From Termitomyces sp. T153 (lineage: Eukaryota; Basidiomycota; Agaricomycetes; Agaricales; Lyophyllaceae), in the NCBI GenBank assembly GCA_018296165.2, contig JACKQL020000007.1, positions 558,001 through 622,000 on the forward strand: 64,000 bases of DNA, read 5' to 3'. Made by a program: the position numbers and the translations under genes. The notes below the pieces were generated by a model. It was not told the DNA's origin and searched no databases. It was given only the letters and a program-made list of their open reading frames with translations. The stretch's first letter is position 1. Every line of letters begins with the position of its first letter. This document shows positions 45,978 to 58,150 of the stretch, piece after piece.

Positions 45978-47935
45978 TCATGGCCTATAAAAGCTTTCCC
46001 CCTGCATGTAATCAATATCGTCATAGACTGTCTCAATCTCCGGTTCATCTTCAGACTGATGACCTTCTGACCATTCGTTTTGCCTTATCTTCAAATACTC
46101 AAGAAGACGTTCCATGACCCAACGACAATCTTCCACCGCATAGAGCCAGTCGGCTTTTCTCCTTCCCGATTCTGAGGGTATCTGCTTCTTGATTGCTACT
46201 CCCCATCCATGAAGGCCTGCTACAACGTTGATCATTCCATTGGCGCCCGGCTTCTGAAGACATGTCCAGTCCTCGTCTTCTGCTCGCACTGACATCACTT
46301 GTTTTGGCTTGTCATGAGCATCATGTTCACGCCACTTTGGTTGCATGTCCGTCCACCACTTCCACCATGCCTTGGAGAATTCTTCAATGTCGACAACAAT
46401 CACCTGCCCTCCTCCGCGCCCTCGGCCTCTTTTGATCCATCTTGAAACCTCGGATGGGCGAAGTCGGCGAGGAAGACCCCTTGTGGGCGACGTGAATCCA
46501 TAGAGCGTCTCAATGTCAATTAACAACGTTACAACGTCCCGAAAAGAGTGACCAAGATCGACTTTGATCACAGCGTCCGAACCGTGGCGCAGATTTTTGG
46601 CCGAAGTAGGGATAGTAGCAATCAGAGGACGATAATATCTATCCTCCGAATCGTCTCCAGCAGTAACATTGGTGCTGTTTTTCTGTTTCCAGAGTATTCG
46701 TACACCTTCCGAAGCCGAAGCCGATCCTGCTTGCGATGTATATGCAGTGGAGCCTTTATCCTGACTCAATGCACGGATAGGGGATCAGGATTCGCTCCGG
46801 TGACGTACGTATGCATTCAAGGTCTGGCACCCACCCAACCCTCGAGAGGACAGTACAGCTTTTTGCGGTGTTTTAGTTGGTTTTACAAAGTCAGAGGATC
46901 CTGGCATATGCGCCTGCCCCACTGTAACATCCTGAAATCCAGTCATCTGACCTTCGAATGAAGAGGCGTGTAAGGCGGTATTGAGCGAGCTCCGAGTTAT
47001 CTTAGGCCTTCTTGACTGCAGAAACAGAGATGAACTTTCTGTGTTATGTGTGTTGGTGTGATCGACAGTTCTTGTCCTTTTAATGACTCTCATATCGTCT
47101 CCAAGACCTTTGCGCTTGTGTACAATTCGTGCGATACCTTGCTCCATTGACGGATTACCAACCCATTGCTCTATTCACATAGTCAACACTGATTCCTAGG
47201 GAGAGATTGAGAGATACCTACCAGTAACCTCGGCCATCCATTCCAGAGCCGCGTGACGAAATCTATCAGCTTGCGATCTGGGGAAAATCATTCGGGACTC
47301 AGTCAAATCACTACACTGGCCGGAAATTCTAGGGCCCTTCAGTAATATTGTCTCTAAGAAGAGGAACCAGAACATACTTGATAATTCCTATGTCAGTGTT
47401 AGCAGAGCCACCAGCCCATCCTATCATGTGTAAATCAGTTAATGCTTCCAATGCTGCCATTATCGGCTGAAGGACATCAGCAACTGTTTCCAACGCTCCG
47501 TAACTATGAAGTAGTCAAGTCAGAACCTTTCGAGTAAGACAATGTCACTGACCCTTTGTTGTCAGTGCTACTTTCGACTTTGTATAATATCTTCATCTTA
47601 TTCTTGTACTCAATTACCGCATCTCGATGCGCCCTTTTGTGAGCTTGCTGTATTTCCGATAGGTCGGCATCCGAAAGTGAACGAAAGACTTCGCCAGCAA
47701 CTTGATTGTAGAAGGATGCAGGGATGGAGTAGAACCCTTCGTTCGTTCGTGAAGGCTCATTGTTCATGCGCTTCGTCCATTTTTTGATCACGATCGGTTC
47801 AATCAAGTCTACCGAGCGATTATCGAGGAAGTAGTCGAACAAACTCGGCAGCTGAGGCCTTAATGGTTGGGCTTTAGAGGTGATATTTTCCAGAATCTGT
47901 GATAGTACTTGAAGTGGGTCAAACATATGTAACAA
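45978..47935 (-). CDS. uncharacterised protein (Agaricomycete-type)
   Basis: I do not recognise a domain. Several exons read coherently: MLHMFDPLQVLSQILENITS, FDYFLDNRSVDLIEPIVIKK; YGALETVADVLQPIMAALEA, HMIGWAGGSANTDIGII; a basic Ser-rich middle (MRVIKRTRTVDHTNTHNTES); and a C-terminal part EEFSKAWWKWWTDMQPKWRE, GMINVVAGLHGWGVAIKKQI and DCRWVMERLLEYLK, ending in an acidic tail. The segment with four Trp (AWWKWWTDMQPKW) is a pattern I associate with a large family of unknown proteins in mushrooms. No signal peptide or membrane segment. It is divergent from the large GTPase gene, about 700 bp away. Exon borders near 46790 and 47270-47400 are uncertain. Confidence 0.6.
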
Positions 47936-48647
47936 GACAGGTCAAGTCTCGCACGGCTGAATTTGAAATTATACACGGTAACGTAAACTATCTAGCTAAG
48001 TAGCTCTAATCGGATTCGCAACCTCAAAAAAGAATACACGTAATTAGAAGCTGACGCGTGACGTTGGCGATCTCAGACTTACGAGAAAAAAAAAAGGCGG
48101 CCCTGATGACATGGAAGTGGTGGTTCATTCAAGTTTCTCATACTTGGAGAGTCAGAAGTAATTGTGGAGAATCAGAAGTGATCGGAGAGAGTCAGTAGTG
48201 GAAAAGGTTAACAAGGAATAAAGTAGGAAATTGATGATCAGGCGGACATGCTATTTTTATTTGATCTCACGTGCATCGCGTCGTGGTCACGGCTGTCAAC
48301 AATATACTTACTTGACACGCTTTGTTGGCGCTTTGAGCAAATAGGCCATTGTGTTGATTGTGATCAAGAATATCGATAATTAGAAAAGAAACCTTTGGTC
48401 AACGTGCGCGTTGTATATAAGAGGAATCAGCTCAGAACCCAGACGCGTCGAGTCACCTGTCACCCGGCACCGCGCTCATCTCGCCCTTTGCTGATATTTG
48501 GTCGCGTTGGACCGCCATCAAGGAATTCAGCTTGCGCAGGACCCTTACATTCAACAATCTTCGAGTAGCCATGAGCTACAAGGAAAATCACATCATAGGA
48601 TCCAACTTGTCTGTGCGTTCGCTGTATTTCTTGATACTTATCAAATG
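47936..48647. other. intergenic region upstream of the large GTPase gene
   Basis: About 710 bp between divergent genes. It contains a three-copy degenerate repeat at 48146-48200 and a poly-A run around 48086-48094. The first exon of the GTPase gene could start earlier (open frame from 48498). Confidence 0.5.
48146..48200 (+). repeat. short degenerate tandem repeat (about 20-bp units)
   Basis: Three successive units resembling GGAGAGTCAGAAGT start at 48146, 48166 and 48186, with 1-4 changes between copies. It lies in a promoter-like intergenic region. Confidence 0.6.
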
Positions 48648-51600
48648 TTTTGGGCTCACTCACGCCCGTCATCCAACCAGTCTATTTCTGTAAAGCCCGA
48701 GCCAAGGGAAACTGTCATCACACCTTTGACACGTTCGAACTCCATGAATCATGAGTCTGACTCCAGCGTGTCCAAGGTGAAACCTGAGCCAGTGGATGCG
48801 GCCCGTGTTGTACGCGTTTTATCAATTAGTGACGCGACTGTCTTACCTCAAAGTTTTCTAGTCTATGGAGAGAGGCCTTCCAGTCTCTACATATGCTCAG
48901 AACAGTGCGAAAGGCTCTTCACAGATGCATACAACTCTACGAAGCTCTGTGGTTGCGAAAGATGAAGATGCTTACATGGAGGACGCAACGAACACTTTCA
49001 TGTCAAAGCGCACTTTTTTCACACCCTACAAATCACATAAGGAGATCAGTTTTACGCCGGAAGGAGCGCTCAAGGAAGGGTTAGGCATGGTATCATCAAT
49101 CAAGTCCGGCCTGAAATCCTTGCAACTTGGAAGTAAACTCCGTCAAGAGGTCTGGATGCGTGAAATAGAAAGGTAGGAGTTCTGATAATTGGACTAGTAG
49201 TTTCAAGCTAGTTGATCGCTGTCGCAGTCTCACAAGTCAGGGCGCTCCAACTACTCTGATTGCTGTGTGTGGCGGTAAGTTGCTATCAAGCATAGAGTCG
49301 TGAGCTCACTCCTTAAGTATTTCAGCGACTGGAGCAGGAAAATCTTCAGTTCTAAATGCTATCTTGGATGGTATATTGGAATTTTTTTTGACCTTTTCTC
49401 ATGCGTTCACACTTGAATATAGATAATATCGTTCCCACTAGTGGCATGCGCGGTACGTTCTTTTGTTTTGCGCGTCACTCCATCTGACACATTCCATTAG
49501 CGTGCACCGCTGTCGTCACGGAACTTGCTTATCACAACAAGCCAACCATCGATGCTGATGTCTCCTTCTTGTCGGAGGCCGAGTGGAAAGAAGAACTTAC
49601 TATCCTCCTTACTGACCTCATCGACGAAGATGGGAATATCAAACGAAGTACAGACCTCAAGAGTGACGCTGGGGTTGCTTGGTCTAAGGTCTGCCTGAGG
49701 CGAAACTTGCTGACGCCTTCTGACTATCATCGGTCTAGGTCCACGCCGTATATCCCAACATCTCCCAAGAGCAGTTGGTACATATGTCCGCCGACCAGAT
49801 CATCGCTCGAGATCAAAGTTTGTCTATTTACGTATAGGTGTATCAATGACCACTGATTCGCAATTGATTGTAGCCATTGCAAAGATCCTCGGAACTACCA
49901 AGAATATCATTGCCGCGAATTCTGAGAAATTTGCCAAAGAAATAGGAAAGTACATCGATTCGAAGGACCAGAAACGAGGCGACAAAAAGAAAGATAAGGA
50001 GAAGAAAACGGAGAAGACTGTGATGGACAAGGTAAGAGAGGCAAGTGGCCTCTCACGGTCTAAAGACAAAACGGTCGATGTCGACGTGCCTGCCCTTTGG
50101 CCCCTTATTCGTCAAGTCAATGTACGGTGTAAGGCTGCTGCCTTATTGACTGGCGCTGTCTTGGTCGACCTTCCAGGTACAAGCTATACTTATCTTGATT
50201 GTAAGTGCTGAGAACTCTTCGTCACTTGACTAGGTGTAGCCGACGCAAATGCTGCTAGAAACAATATTGCCAAGGATTATATGAAGAAGTGTGATTGCAT
50301 ATGGATCTTGGCTCCAATTACTAGAGCGGTCGATGACAAAACCGCGAGAGGTAATCATAAGTTATATGGATCATACAAGGCTTGGGTATACATTGATGAT
50401 TCGTCAGATTTGCTTGGGGATGCTTTTAAAATGCAACTCATGAGTGCGTTGTTCGTCTTATTGTGTTTTTCTCTTCCATAATCCTTATTTCTTTCTAGTG
50501 GGTAAGAGAATCGGATTCATGTACAATCTCGGTCTGCCAAATTGACAAATCACACGTTTATCCCAGACGGGAAGTGAGTTCGCCATCGATTTTTCCATGT
50601 CCTGAGATTCAATTATATTCACAGTTATGATGACCATACTATTACTTTTATTGGTATGAATACTACAGCAGTATGATGACGCGCTTCTGAGCCGTATCTC
50701 TTATAGCTAGCAAATGTGATGATGTCTCATGCTTAGAAGTCATTCGGAACCTCCAACTTCAGGATGATGCTGAATTAGAAGAAATCGAGGAGCGTCTTGA
50801 GTCCTTCGATGACGAAACATCTACGTGGAAAAGGACAAAAACTTCCGTAGAGAGGGCTGTCAAAGGTGAAGGTTCATTCGGCCGTTCATCGAGTTGTTAC
50901 TAACTTCTTCTATTCAGCGGGTGAGAACGAGCTTGAGGAGCTGCGAGAAGTTCTCGCTGAGTATGAAGAACATTTTGACGCTCTGAAGAATGGAAAGCCC
51001 TTCACCTCCCGTCTAACCAAGAATAGTAAAGTAAATAAATCCACGAGGAAGAAAGCCCCGACATTAGGTTCTTCTAAGAAACGAAAAAATACTCGTGGTG
51101 GAAAACCAGGGTCATCGAAACGGTTTCGTAGCAGCGACATCGACGACAATGAGTCTATGGACTCTCATAGCGACTCAGATATCGATGGCTACAGTGACTT
51201 CGGGGACAGTGACAGAGACTCTGAAGACAGGGCCGACTTCGACAGAGAATCTATCAAATCTATTGCGGAATCGGATTTGGGCGGCGATGAGGGTGAAGAC
51301 GAAGATAACGACGAGGAAGTGACGCAAGAATCACTCAAAAAAAAAATTAAAGAAATCAAGGACAGTATGAAGTCAGCACGCGAGCGCCATTCAAAAGCCC
51401 GTAAGCTGAAGAAAAACGCTGACGACACTTTGGCGACCCTGAAGAAGAATATTGCTGAGACACAACGGGAGAAGAACGCTTTCTGTTCTTTAAAACGGTC
51501 CGAAGTGGGTGATCTATGTTGAGATGTTACTGGCGACTGCTGATGTGGCTTCTTCCTAGTTCTCCAAGGATGTTCTCAAAAAAGACTTCAGAGTTGGTTT

Positions 51601-53506
51601 GAAGGATCTTGATGGTTCGCTATACACTGTCTTGTGCTTATCCTTGTTCGCTGACATGACCGGCTTTACTCATCAGATGCTGCTGCTGAGAAGCGTGATC
51701 CTCACAACTTCAATCCTAATCAGAATATTCGAGGTGTGTCTCGCCAGCTTTTGTGTTGTGCATTCCCTTCTCTCAATGACGATTTTCAGATTATGATGCT
51801 ATTGACCTTCCCGTGTTCACTTGCTCCAGTCGTGACTATGTTCGTCTCAAAGGTTACATCTCCTCTTCGAGTAGGGTAGCGTCAGTTAATTGATGATCTC
51901 TTCTAGGTCAAGTGAAAGGCGATGGTGAACCTACATGTTTTACTGAAACCAAGGACACTGGAATTCCTGATCTACAACAGTGGTGTCACCAGCTGACTAT
52001 CTCCTCTCGGGAACGATCTGCAAGAAACTTCTTGGCTCATCTGAAAACGTTTGCCACGTCTGTTCTATCATATGTTCAGGGTATCGGTGAAGTTACCACT
52101 GCAGACCGTGAAGACTTGCGTCACAAGTGGGAGTCATCTAGTACTTTCAGAAATGACTATGATGATCTGCATGATGAAGGTACACTGGCTGATTCCGATG
52201 ATCCCGACCCCTTTGCAGCCATTCTTGATGATCTTGGTTGTGATTTGGGGGCGGCCTTGTACTCAATGAACAAGCCGAAACCTGCTCCGAAGGTCGATGA
52301 ATATGGGTACCCTGTGGGAATCGCCCCACGGCTAGCGCTGGTGAGATTCTAACAATCACTGCGGGTGCAACATTGCTCAAATTCTCCCTTGTTTTCAAGG
52401 AGTTCTCAAAGTTAGTAGACAATTGTGTCAAAGATCTTCAGGAGCGCTTTAAGGATGGCCTTGAAGACAAATGCAAAAGTGGTGCTGCGGATGTACGATT
52501 TGGTTCATCACAATTTTAACACAAGATAACATGCTTCTCAGGCTGCCGCGGCCGCTGTCACAACCACCGATGAATTTGCTGCTTCCATGCATTGGGTTAC
52601 GTACCGAGCCAGTGAGCACGAGTCTCTTCAAATGTGTTTCGCATGACTCTGGAAATGCTAGCACTTCGTCGCCACGGTTCATGGCGCAGGGATCTCAACG
52701 TGGAACTCATTATGCCCTTCACAAGAAACATCGCTCAATCATGGGGCAAAATTTTCGAGTCGGATTTGTTCGGCCCTTTCGAAGCTGCCTCTATTTCTTC
52801 GATCAACAAACTCATCCAAGATATTGAGAATTCAGCAGCCCGGGGCCTCAAGGACCGGTCCAGGATGCAAGGTGAACTATGCCTTGAAGAAGCCCGTGTT
52901 GCCCTCAAAAAGACTATGGAGGTGGTACGAGAGACGATGAACAATGAGCAGAAGGAGGTGTCAAGATGTATGGCTCCGCATGTCCAAACACAGCTTGCTG
53001 AAGGTTATGATCGTGCAATGGAAGAAAGAGGGACAGGAAGTGTGGCACGTCAGAGAGTCAGTATCCCTTTTGCCATGGAGATCTCAAACTTCGAGGTGAA
53101 CCTGACCAATTGCGTTAATGCTTAGACCTATTTCCGCGGGTTTATCGATAGCTGTAAGAACGAAATCTTTAACGATGGCGCCGATGTCGTCATGGATCGT
53201 CTAACCAAGGCAGCGGATGCGGTAGGTGATGCACTTGACGGCGCTTTGAGTCAGCTCGCGCAAAAAGTGAGTTCGAAGTCTTTACTGCTCGAAGGCTTGC
53301 TTGATCTAATATATCTTCGGTTTTGTCAGATCGAGGTCAACTTGTCTATCCTCTGGCAAGGTACCCATGATGATCCTGTCCAATTTAAGGCATGCTCAGA
53401 CATGGTGGCCATTGTCAAAACGGTGCTCGAACATGTAGAGTACTGGACCATTGCCCAGAAGACAAGCTGTACCAGCAAGACGAGCGATGATGCCATGGAC
53501 CTATAA
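48648..53506 (+). CDS. large dynamin-family GTPase (nuclear GTPase SLIP-GC-like)
   Basis: The GTPase domain has G1 TLIAVCGATGAGKSSVLNAI, a switch region DNIVPTSGMRACTAVVTELA, G3 LVDLPG and G4-like TFIASKCDDVS. The protein begins MFWAHSRPSSNQSISVKPEP and holds two VKPEP sites (SUMO-type psi-K-x-E). C-terminal to the GTPase are a basic run GSSKKRKNTRGGKPGSSKRF (likely nuclear signal), an acidic stretch SMDSHSDSDIDGYSDFGDSD and a charged coiled coil SARERHSKARKLKKNADDTL. A helical tail ends KTSDDAMDL. Very many small exons. Nuclear SLIP-GC in vertebrates is linked to B-cell genome stability; role in fungi is unknown. The start at 48648 was chosen because it leads into the in-frame join AARVSMERGL; earlier Met codons exist. 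Exons in 50500-52500 are approximate. Confidence 0.75.
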
Positions 53507-53882
53507 CCAGCCTATACCTTATCAAAATTGAAGTGTGCTATAAAGATTTTGCCACTTGTTTCGGCGAGATATCCTTTCCACATTTCCATCAATCCACTTT
53601 ACGAATCATGTATGATAACTAGTATACTCGTAGATATTCATAATTGACACCGGTTACAATTTTGCGTATAACAAAGGAATTTGTATACTTAATTGAGGAT
53701 TTACTAGCAGTGAAGTAAGACTCGCGAGGTAGCAATAACGAAGTGATACAAAGGTACAGTTATCTACTGGCGTAACAACGTTATATCGTGTCATAACCAT
53801 TTCGTTCGTTGGAAAGTTGTCGCCGAGAGATAGAAATAGATAGCGATCAACTTATCAACTTCTGTTAAGATGGCATCTGCAC
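53507..53882. other. convergent intergenic region
   Basis: 376 bp, AT-rich, between convergent genes. No coding signal. Confidence 0.5.
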
Positions 53883-54400
53883 TCAGACTCGGTATATAGG
53901 ACGTCCCTTCCTGTCAACCTCGGCTCCCGTACGTGCATCAGAATATCGCTGCCTGCGCGAGTATCCCATGAATCCCCAGGTTCCTTTATTATTCCTGTAC
54001 TTGAAAGGGCCGCGCGGTGCTAAACCAAAGAAACGGCGCAGGCGTTCTACGAACGAAAGCCGATAATAGTCTGGCGCATATACCCCATAGCCGGCATGAC
54101 CAGGTTGCTGCAAGGATAGTCAACGTAGGCACATCGAAGGACACAAAAGAAACATACCAATACGACTGGAGCAGCGACAGGAGCAATCACTGGCTGGCCA
54201 TGAGAGTGATGATGACTGCGATGGCTATGACGGCTACGGTGAGTATGATGACTGCCTTGATAGGGGACGCCTAGGGCTTCTGGTTGCCCGTGATAGGCGC
54301 CAGCGGTCGGTGCGTATCCAGCATTGTACCCATTGGCGGCTGCATAAACGACGGGTTGGCCAGCATTCATGGGCCCTTGAGTAGGATAGTAGGTAGTCAT
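53883..54400 (-). CDS. small uncharacterised protein, His/Ser-rich middle
   Basis: Two main exons give a protein of roughly 155 residues with no domain I recognise. The N-terminus is Gly/Tyr/Ala-rich (MTTYYPTQGPMNAGQPVVYA), then HGQPEALGVPYQGSHHTHRS with a run of His, Ser and Arg. The C-terminus is basic and aromatic: YYRLSFVERLRRFFGLAPRG, KYRNNKGTWGFMGYSRRQRY, ending GRPIYRV. This C-terminal block looks conserved-like, whereas the front looks low-complexity. A short intron near 54114-54160 separates them. Function unknown. Confidence 0.6.
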
Positions 54401-54626
54401 TTGTCACAAGTTGTAAGACAGAAAACGCGCAATTTGTGAAGAAGATTCAAGTTCAAGAAGCATTTTGTCGTCAAGCCACAGATCAAGAGGGTTTCTTTGC
54501 ATCCGGGGATAGCGGCATCAATCATACGGACATCACGGCGTCCCAACGGTCTCCTCTTATATCGACATATTTGACCTAAAGCTTAATACGAGTATACAAT
54601 ACATGGAGCATAGGGTACTACAGAAA

Positions 54627-55825
54627 CTACTCCATGGCATCGGGAAAGTCACCCTCATCAAGATCAGGAGGCTATAATGATCAGTCAGTTGACTCCTTGG
54701 CACAACATAGAAACATACCTCTTTTGGTTCCTCATCTTCTCCATACTGCATTGTATAATCTATGTGGCTGATTACTGTCTCCAGTGAATCGGGATTGGTA
54801 AGATCAAGGGGTAAAAAGGACACAAGTGGATGATCCTCAATCTACACGAGAACAATGAGTGTGATCTTCAGATGCGACAGTGTTGGCACGTACGAGCTGC
54901 ACGATAGCTTGGTTGAGAGCATGGAATCGCGGATTGGATGGGTTGGCCTGCGAACCATGGCTCGTCGCAAGCAACATAGGATCCGGATCTAGATACCTAA
55001 ACAATAGAGCGTCCTTCAGCACGAGGCTGGTTCCACACCACCAAAAGAAGTACCGAGCTATATTCTTGCGGCCTCGCAGTCCATTTCTTGCTCCACCGGA
55101 AGGATCTTCTGGATTTGAGGTTACGAGATCCATTTTTGACATGATATTGATCCATGGAATTTCAAGGTTGACCATGGCAGACATTGCTGAAAGCACACCA
55201 CTGGCTAAAACTATTAGTGACTCCAAAGATAGCAAGAAGATGAACCCAACGCACCTGAAGAACTTGTATCTGTCCTCCATAAATTGTGACTCGATGAGAT
55301 AAACTGCACACGTGCGGATACCGAGCCTTTGCAGGTCTCGTACGAGCGTTGGAAGGAACGGATGATGGGTGTACAACTCAATTTGGCCTGCTCATCTTTC
55401 AACGACGTGAAAACACCGAATAAAGTCTCTCCTTACCTGGGCAGTCAATGATAAGGTAGTCATCGTCAAACCCACCAAGCTCTTCTTCTAGCCAGTCCAT
55501 GTTTTGCAGTAGATATCTGTCGCACCGTTGAGTTTTCCCCTTTTAGCATGTCGTCATTGCATTGCATGGACTCACTCACTTACTCGAAGCAGTAAACGAG
55601 ACCACCATTCGGGCCATACCCAAGCTCGTTCATTACATCCTCCAAGTTTATGAGATCCCGAATATCAATAACAGGCGCATACTCGAAACTGTTGGTGTCT
55701 GCAGCAGGATCGAGATTGACCAGATGGCCAGTTCGTTTAGAAGCTTGAAGATGGGTAAGAAACGAGGCGCTGAAGGTGGATTTGCCAGCGCCTGCAGGCC
55801 CCGTCACTAGTACTGCGTATCGCAT
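54627..55825 (-). CDS. GPN3: GPN-loop GTPase 3
   Basis: GPN GTPases take part in assembly and nuclear import of RNA polymerase II. The start MRYAVLVTGPAGAGKSTFSA has the P-loop; LVNLDPAADTNSFEYAPVID, IRDLINLEDVMNELGYGPNG contains the GPN loop, and LIIDCPGQIELYTHHPFLPT is the G3 region. GVLSAMSAMVNLEIPWINIM and SKMDLVTSNPEDP give G4, an SKMD variant of NKxD that is normal for this family (TKMD). LDPDPMLLATSHGSQANPSN, then SFLPLDLTNPDSLETVISHI and QYGEDEEPKEPPDLDEGDF close the protein. Small introns fall after CFE and in the middle. The conserved pattern with PNG, TxMD-like motif and QYGED fits GPN3 rather than GPN1/2. Confidence 0.9.
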
Positions 55826-55929
55826 CGAGGAGTCTAGTTTTTTGAAAAGTCACCTCGCGGACCGATCAAGTGAATTGGATTTGGAACAGTTCCCACGGTC
55901 GACGAGCGCACAATCTCTCCAGTGCCGCC
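55826..55929. promoter_or_regulatory. divergent promoter, GPN3 / PYM
   Basis: The two start codons are 104 bp apart and point away from each other, so promoter and leaders overlap in this interval. Confidence 0.5.
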
Positions 55930-56485
55930 ATGTCGAGGCCACCGATCAATGCAGAGCAGACTGCGGCCGGGATCACAGTCGACCCATTAACCCTAAATCG
56001 TGTCATACCAGAATCAAGACGCCCAGACGGGACGTGAGTGCGCTGATATCATCTTTGTATCATATACTGACTCTGTTTCGAGTGTTCGGAAGCAGATTAA
56101 AATTCGTCCGGGCTTTACGCCACAAGAAGATGTCCGTAGATTTAGAGGGACGCGTCAGGCGCAGATGGATGCAAATGTCTTGCCGAAAGGACATATCATT
56201 GGCTGGTCGCCACCCCCGCAACCCGCGGCATCTGATGCAAAGCCTATGAGCAAGGCCGCGAAGAAAAACGCGAAACGGCGGGAGGCAAAGAAGGAGGCAA
56301 AGAAGGAAGAGGTACCGGAGAACTGGGATGACGATGAAGCCAGCGATGCTAAGGCAGTCGAGAAGGAAGCGACCCCCACTCAGTCTACGAACGAGTCAAA
56401 ATCCGCATCATCAGCATCTATTAATGACGCGTCTACGAGTACACAAGAGCTGACGACTAAACTCGAGAAACTGGAGGTCAAATAG
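55930..56485 (+). CDS. PYM1: PYM (partner of Y14-Mago), exon junction complex disassembly factor
   Basis: PYM binds the Mago-Y14 pair and ribosomes and removes exon junction complexes during translation. Two exons: MSRPPINAEQTAAGITVDPL, TLNRVIPESRRPDGTVRKQI, then KIRPGFTPQEDVRRFRGTRQ. The Mago-binding signature at the N-terminus is the S-RRPDGTxRKxxK-xxGxxPQE pattern. The rest is a charged, Lys/Glu/Ala-rich linker and helix (KNAKRREAKKEAKKEEV, ASINDASTSTQELTTKLEKL), ending EKLEVK. A single 48-bp intron splits Thr of PDGT. The presence of PYM fits an intron-rich genome with exon junction complexes. Confidence 0.9.
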
Positions 56486-56662
56486 CTCTGCATAGGATTC
56501 TTGTTTTCTGTATGACCAAATTAATTATGTGTACAACTATTAGAATGAGATGCATGGTATATATACAAGTGGTGCTACAAGAATCAATCATGCGATATGT
56601 TTAAGTGGACCACACATCTAAGGGTCTAAGCACGTCTATGGGCTCTGCCCACGCCAAAGACG

Positions 56663-57919
56663 CTATCTAGTAAGTTCCAACACATTACTGGAATCTGATG
56701 GTGGTGGTGGTGGAGTCTGTGGTGGGGATGGCGTAGACGGTCTAGGTTTGGGCCGAACCTCCATCATTATGATGATGAACAGAACGAAACCAGTCAGAGT
56801 AACTTGGGTGGTCATTAGAGACACTGTCGAAAAGAAAGTAAGAGTTACTCACGAACAGCACGTCGCATGTTTTCCCACTTGATCTCCTCAACATCGGTAC
56901 GAAGGTCACTGACACTGACGATAACCTTATTCAAAAGTTCCTTTTAGAAGCTCAAGGTGAGTGTAATGAACAAGCAAAGTATTCCAACTCAGAACCGACC
57001 TCGATGTCGATATCTCGTTGTTTGTGATCTGATTTCGCCTCGTTCTTCCGGTTGTTCACATCCATCTGGATCCTGCCAATGTACATCAATCACATAACCG
57101 CGATGGATTACATGCATGGATACACACTCGTGCTTCAATATGTCGACATCCTCCTTCATCTTTACATCTAATCGATCAACTTCACGACGCAAGGCCGCTG
57201 TAGAAGTACGTATTGCTGCCGAGTCATTCTTGGTCATCATTGTAATTTCTGCGCGCAATTCTGAAAGTGCGGCGCGAAATAGGTAGGCTTGCTGAAGAAT
57301 ATAGGCATAAGAGGTAAATAGAAGTATAAGATGTACTGCGTACGTTGTCAAGATCCTTCGCCGTTAGTCCGTCTGACCGAACTCTGCCTACGCGATCAAC
57401 AAGAAGTGCGCGTGTAGCACGCATAAGGCTGCGCGCCGTTTGTTCCGGAAACGTCTTTTCTAGTGCGACAAAGAAAGAATGTGTATGAAATGGTGGGTTG
57501 GTGTATGTCGGACGCGGTGCGAATTCTGTGGAGGGAACGCTCGTTATTGGTGATATCCCATTCAAAGGTTGGTCGCGTGTAAATGTAGACTTTGACCGCG
57601 TCAGGCTTGGACTAGACTCGGAGCCATCTCCTGTAGCAAAGGATTGAGAAGGACTACCGGACGAGTCTTGTGAACGTGCAAGGGATATAGCGGCACCAGT
57701 ATTAGAGCTGCTGGTTGGATCTGTGATTGTCTGGTCATTATGCAGAAAGCGAAAGACTGGTCTGTGACTGGAAGGCCAGGGTGACGGGGAAGATAATTTG
57801 TCTGGTGCAGACAGACGACAAACCCGAGGCAGACTACGCAACATGGAGTTGTTCGGGAGATGGTCGTTACGGGCAACTCCCTGTTGACGCCTGTTGAAAT
57901 CCCTCGTCATCGCCTCCAA
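56663..57919 (-). CDS. mitochondrial coiled-coil protein (Fmp32/MCUR1-CCDC90, DUF1640)
   Basis: DUF1640 proteins are inner-membrane proteins linked to cytochrome oxidase and calcium uniporter assembly. The N-terminus ([20 protein letters not shown]) is basic and low in acid, fitting a mitochondrial presequence, followed by a Ser-rich linker. The family core is [60 protein letters not shown] and [20 protein letters not shown], then [20 protein letters not shown] and [21 protein letters not shown] predicted membrane helix near the C-terminus reads [19 protein letters not shown], with a Pro-rich tail. Several introns. Start could also be 57910. Confidence 0.85.
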
Positions 57920-58150
57920 GTCTCAACGTTCCGTTACCAGGGAATCTACCAGAGTCTCATTTACTCCAGGCCACGTCAACTTTGAATTGTTCTGACCAAG
58001 CAGAACTGTTCAATCAGCACACCTCGCCCTTTGTTACCACTTAAAGGCCGTTCGCATGACTAACGTTCAATCCGGGAGGCCCGGAGGAACAAATCCGGAT
58101 TTAAATAAAGGCTGCGTTGTGCTCTCAGAGATACCCACAGTATCCTCAAG

